9,035 nucleotides of DNA, taken from the NCBI GenBank assembly GCA_009778295.1, contig WRKB01000276.1:1-9035 (forward strand), written 5' to 3'. The number at the start of each line of letters is the position of its first letter. Position 1 is the stretch's first letter. The position numbers and the translations under genes were made by a program. The stretch comes from Betaproteobacteria bacterium. Lineage in GTDB: Bacteria > Desulfobacterota > Desulfovibrionia > Desulfovibrionales > Desulfovibrionaceae. Shown one piece after another: positions 6,356-9,035 of this stretch. Below the pieces are notes generated by a model. That model did not search any database. It saw only the letters and a list, made by a program, of their open reading frames with translations, and was not told where the DNA came from.

Positions 6356-6460
6356 ATGTCAGAATCTCCCCAAGGATGTGTTCAACGTGCCGTTCTGGGT
6401 GCCGCTGTTCGTGAGTTGATCGGGCGCGGAAACTTCGTTACCGTCACCGCATGCCCATAA
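6356..6460 (+). CDS. Possible 34-codon small ORF overlapping the flippase start
   Basis: The ORF begins ATG TCA GAA TCT and ends TAA at 6458-6460, ten bases inside the flippase gene, so its stop lies just past the flippase ATG at 6451. GGAAG (6345-6349) lies six bases before its ATG, a better site than any before the flippase start. The peptide begins MSESPQGC and ends TVTACP; I recognise no family and no membrane segment. It may act as a leader whose translation delivers ribosomes to the flippase start. GCTTC (6330-6334) can pair with GAAGC (6346-6350) and cover much of its ribosome binding site. Such a short ORF can occur by chance, so the coding call is weak. Confidence 0.35.
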   Translation: MSESPQGCVQRAVLGAAVRELIGRGNFVTVTACP

Positions 6461-7980
6461 GCCTTGCCAAACGCTACGCCTTTAAATTGCTTGCCAACTG
6501 CGCGACCATCCCGGTCTATCTCGTGATGGAAGCCATTTTGCCGCGTGCGCTCGGCCCGAAGACGTATGGAGAATTCAGCTTTGCCACAAATCTGTTCCAG
6601 CAATGCATGGGCTTTCTGGACATGGGCAGCTCCGCATGCTTTTACACCGCGCTTTCCAGAAGGCAACAGGAACTGGGGCTGATCAGCTTTTACGGACGTG
6701 TTTGCCTGCTGGTGCTGGCTTTATGCCTGCTGGTCGCTCTGGCTATTCTACAGCCCGCGTTCGGCGAATGGATTATGCCCCAGGTGCCGCTCTGGATGGC
6801 GCCCTTGGCCGCGCTATGGGCCTTCCTCACCTGGTTCGGGAGGGTGGTGCGTTCTATTAACGACGCTTTCGGAGCCACAGTACCCTCGGAGTTGGCGCGC
6901 GCAGCAATCAGCTTGGGCGGCATGTTTGTGCTGGCAACGCTTTTTTGGACGGATGCGCTCACCATAGCAAGCCTTTTTATCCAGCAATATCTCGTGCTCG
7001 CAGCGCTGATTCTGGGCTTCTGGCATGTGGTGCGCAAGGAACACAAGCACATCCCCTGGACGCTCGCAGCAGCTGATGCCCACGCGTACCGCGTGGAATT
7101 CTTCCGCTACAGTCACCCGCTTTTCGTGCAGGCCCTGCTTTCTTTTCTCTTTCTGACCGGGGAACGCTGGCTGCTCCAATGGTTTGACGGCAGCGCGGAA
7201 CAGGGGTTTTTCGCCTTGTCGCAAAAAGTCAGCTTGGCCTGCTTTCTCTTTGTCTCCGCCATGACGCCGCTTATCATGCGTGAGCTGTCCATTGCCTGGG
7301 GGCAAAAGGATACGGCCCTCATGGGCAGTCTGATCACGCGCTTTGCGCCCCTCCTGTATGTGGTGGCGGCGTATTTTTCCTGCTTTACCGTGATGGAGGC
7401 ATCCAGTCTGGTGCATATCTTTGGAGGCGAGGAATTTACGCAAGCTCTTTTGCCGGTACAGATCATGGCCTTGTATCCCGTACATCAGGCTTACGGACAA
7501 CTGGCGGGCTCGGTGTTTCAGGCCGTCGGCCGTACAACGATTCTGCGCAATCTTACGTTCCTGGACTGCTTGGGCGGTATCGCCGTAAGCTGGTTCCTGC
7601 TGGCGCCTCCGGAATATGGCGGTCTGCACCTTGGCGCTGCTGGACTTGCCATAAAAATCGTGGTCGTACAATTTGTGATGGTCAATATCTATTTCTGGCT
7701 GGTCGCGCGCATGCTGTCTTTCAACTATCTGCATACGTTGCTCCATCAGCTTGCGTCGCTGGCCGTACTGCTCGGCCTTGCCTTTATCAGCAGGGAAGTC
7801 ACTTTCATGTTGCCGCCCGGCTTGGCGACAGGCTTGGTGCGCTTTCTTCTCTCAGGAATGCTGTATTCCCTTCTGGTGGCGGCATGCCTGTTCAGCGTAC
7901 CGCAGCTTGCCGGTTGCTCCCGGCAGGACTTGTATTCCATCGGCGGGCGGATGTGGCGCAGTCCGCCCTGGCGGCGCTAG
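6451..7980 (+). CDS. Wzx-type polysaccharide flippase (MOP superfamily membrane transporter)
   Basis: A 509-residue, very hydrophobic protein with roughly twelve or more membrane segments, the usual size and form for Wzx/RfbX-type flippases that move lipid-linked sugar units across the cytoplasmic membrane. The N-terminus has the pattern of the family: LGPKTYGEFSFATNLFQ (about 34-50), then FLDMGSSACFYTALSRR, where family members carry a conserved glycine-rich, tyrosine-containing segment after helix one. A middle polar stretch (about 193-215) divides the two halves of the protein. No strong ribosome binding site precedes the ATG, an in-frame stop lies at 6412-6414 and no other start codon lies between, so this start is the longest possible; initiation may depend on the overlapping small ORF. 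No glycosyltransferase, polymerase or other surface-sugar gene is in the window, so the substrate cannot be guessed. A different MOP-type lipid or sugar exporter is possible. Confidence 0.85.
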   Translation: MPISLAKRYAFKLLANCATIPVYLVMEAILPRALGPKTYGEFSFATNLFQQCMGFLDMGSSACFYTALSRRQQELGLISFYGRVCLLVLALCLLVALAILQPAFGEWIMPQVPLWMAPLAALWAFLTWFGRVVRSINDAFGATVPSELARAAISLGGMFVLATLFWTDALTIASLFIQQYLVLAALILGFWHVVRKEHKHIPWTLAAADAHAYRVEFFRYSHPLFVQALLSFLFLTGERWLLQWFDGSAEQGFFALSQKVSLACFLFVSAMTPLIMRELSIAWGQKDTALMGSLITRFAPLLYVVAAYFSCFTVMEASSLVHIFGGEEFTQALLPVQIMALYPVHQAYGQLAGSVFQAVGRTTILRNLTFLDCLGGIAVSWFLLAPPEYGGLHLGAAGLAIKIVVVQFVMVNIYFWLVARMLSFNYLHTLLHQLASLAVLLGLAFISREVTFMLPPGLATGLVRFLLSGMLYSLLVAACLFSVPQLAGCSRQDLYSIGGRMWRSPPWRR

Positions 7981-8019
7981 GTGCAGAACACGCGCGTTGT
8001 CAGAGAGCGTTAACAGCCC

Positions 8020-9030
8020 TTAGTCGGCGTGCAAAACCACCGCATAGCAACTGAATAAAACACGTACAGGGTCCCCTGTTTTGAGTTGCAATGCCGCAAA
8101 TCCATGGGAAGAAGCCACCGCACAGAGCTCCGCGCCGCCAGCGATGCGGACGGTGCATTCCGTATTGATCATTCCCATTTTGATGCGCACGACAGTTCCT
8201 TCCCACTGGTTTTCAAGATTGTTCCGGCCTTTGGAATCCCGGCGTTCCAGCACCAGCCAGGGTGCTTTGACCTCAGCGGAAAGCAGGCGTCCGGGTTTGA
8301 TCCCCATATGTTCGACGCTGGCATTGGTGACTATGGTAGTGAGCGAGCCGCCGTCCAGTGTAGTGATATGAACGAGTGTCTGTATCTCTCCTGTGCGCAT
8401 GGAATGTACCTTGCCGAAAAAGCTGTTCCGCGCGCTGGTTTTTCTGCTGGATTCCCGTTCCATGTGCCAACGGGTCACCCGGCAGATGTCCTCTTCTGAA
8501 AACACGATGCGGGCCGTGGTGAGATTGGGGGTTGAGTGCCCCAGCATGCGTTGTACAGCAGGGACGGGCAGGTTCCCCTGCATCAGTTCGACAGCCCGCG
8601 CTTTGCGAATCATTTCCGGACTGCCCTGTTTTTTGGAAAAACCGCAAGCCGCAGCACGTTCGTAGAATTTACGGCGGACAAAAGCGGGGTCAACCGCTAT
8701 ACGACGAGGAGCGACGGCAAGCTCGCGCAACAGCTTCCGCATGGCTTGGGCGGCATGCGGTGAAATTTGCACCTCACGCTTTTCAAAGGCAATAAGGAGT
8801 TTTTCGTTGTCCAATGCATGCGCCGGACTCAAGGCGAGCACTTCGTGAAGTTTGGCCCCCGTATAACGCACCAGGAGGAAAATCAGCAGGATGCGTCCAC
8901 GCGACAGACGCAGATTGGCCCGTTCCGGTTCCTCCGCCCACTCGCGGAAGGAGTACTCAAGCCGTTCCAACTGGATGGAATCAAGGCAGCCGGCGTCGGC
9001 AACAGAGATGATGTGCCCGTGGTTCATCAT
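8020..9030 (-). CDS. tunR: TunR-like tungstate/molybdate-responsive regulator: degenerate integrase fold plus two TOBE/Mop domains
   Basis: A 336-residue protein of two parts. Residues about 20-190 resemble the catalytic domain of tyrosine recombinases (TGAKLHEVLAL at 57-67; MLGHSTPNLTT at 162-172). The active site is broken: the box I arginine is K60, the HxxR histidine is E139 while R142 remains, H165 is kept, and no tyrosine stands at the nucleophile position (I175 region). It should bind DNA without recombining it. Residues about 204-262 and 276-334 are two TOBE/Mop domains, known to bind molybdate or tungstate as in ModE. This architecture matches TunR, reported in Desulfovibrio as a tungstate-responsive regulator of molybdate and tungstate uptake genes. 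No transporter gene is in the window. Two ATG codons stand in tandem at 9030-9025; only five bases lie upstream, without a stop, so the true start may be further out. Domain call firm; the exact symbol is inferred. Confidence 0.8.
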   Translation of the reverse strand: MMNHGHIISVADAGCLDSIQLERLEYSFREWAEEPERANLRLSRGRILLIFLLVRYTGAKLHEVLALSPAHALDNEKLLIAFEKREVQISPHAAQAMRKLLRELAVAPRRIAVDPAFVRRKFYERAAACGFSKKQGSPEMIRKARAVELMQGNLPVPAVQRMLGHSTPNLTTARIVFSEEDICRVTRWHMERESSRKTSARNSFFGKVHSMRTGEIQTLVHITTLDGGSLTTIVTNASVEHMGIKPGRLLSAEVKAPWLVLERRDSKGRNNLENQWEGTVVRIKMGMINTECTVRIAGGAELCAVASSHGFAALQLKTGDPVRVLFSCYAVVLHAD

Positions 9031-9035
9031 GCTGC

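Noticed and set aside
6814..7746. A 310-codon open frame on the minus strand
   Set aside because: It is antisense to the flippase; the translation is a polar, low-structure product typical of the reverse of a membrane protein gene.
8020..9030. An active integrase marking a genomic island
   Set aside because: The catalytic residues are lost and two TOBE/Mop domains follow; no attachment repeats, tRNA or phage genes are seen.

Overview
The window reads as chromosomal DNA of a sulfate-reducing deltaproteobacterium of the Desulfovibrio type. Three things point there: a membrane cytochrome b plus HdrD/DsrK-type iron-sulfur protein pair, a cytoplasmic histidine kinase with single-domain receivers around it, and a gene joining a degenerate tyrosine-recombinase fold to two TOBE/Mop domains, the architecture of the tungstate regulator TunR of Desulfovibrio. 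This assignment rests on protein resemblance; no rRNA or other taxonomic marker is present.

Region 1 (about 80-6237, all minus strand, so read from right to left) is a redox and signalling block. Its order is: a stand-alone receiver (6237-5854), a NarI/DsrM-like membrane cytochrome b (5742-4807), an HdrD/DsrK-like protein with two 4Fe-4S motifs and a CCG-type cysteine motif (4795-3206), a 255-base gap with a 24-base inverted repeat, a receiver with a C-terminal tail (2950-2429), a third receiver (2301-1915) and a soluble triple-PAS histidine kinase (1903-80). Two junctions (cytochrome b/Fe-S protein and receiver/kinase) have the ribosome binding site overlapping the upstream stop codon, a sign of translational coupling. 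The likely physiology is quinone- or thiol-linked electron transfer at the cytoplasmic membrane, sensed or controlled by the kinase and its receivers. No receiver carries a DNA-binding or enzymatic output domain, and no periplasmic cytochrome c gene accompanies the electron-transfer pair here.

Region 2 (6238-7980, plus strand) starts with a 118-base divergent upstream region. It holds a possible 34-codon small ORF that ends inside the start of a Wzx-type polysaccharide flippase gene (6451-7980). No other polysaccharide gene is in the window.

Region 3 (8020-9030, minus strand) is the TunR-like gene, convergent with the flippase and 39 bases from it. Its start lies five bases from the window edge, so the N-terminus is provisional. 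There are no tRNAs, rRNAs, insertion sequences, CRISPR arrays or phage genes that I can support; the integrase-like fold belongs to a regulator and is not evidence of a mobile element.
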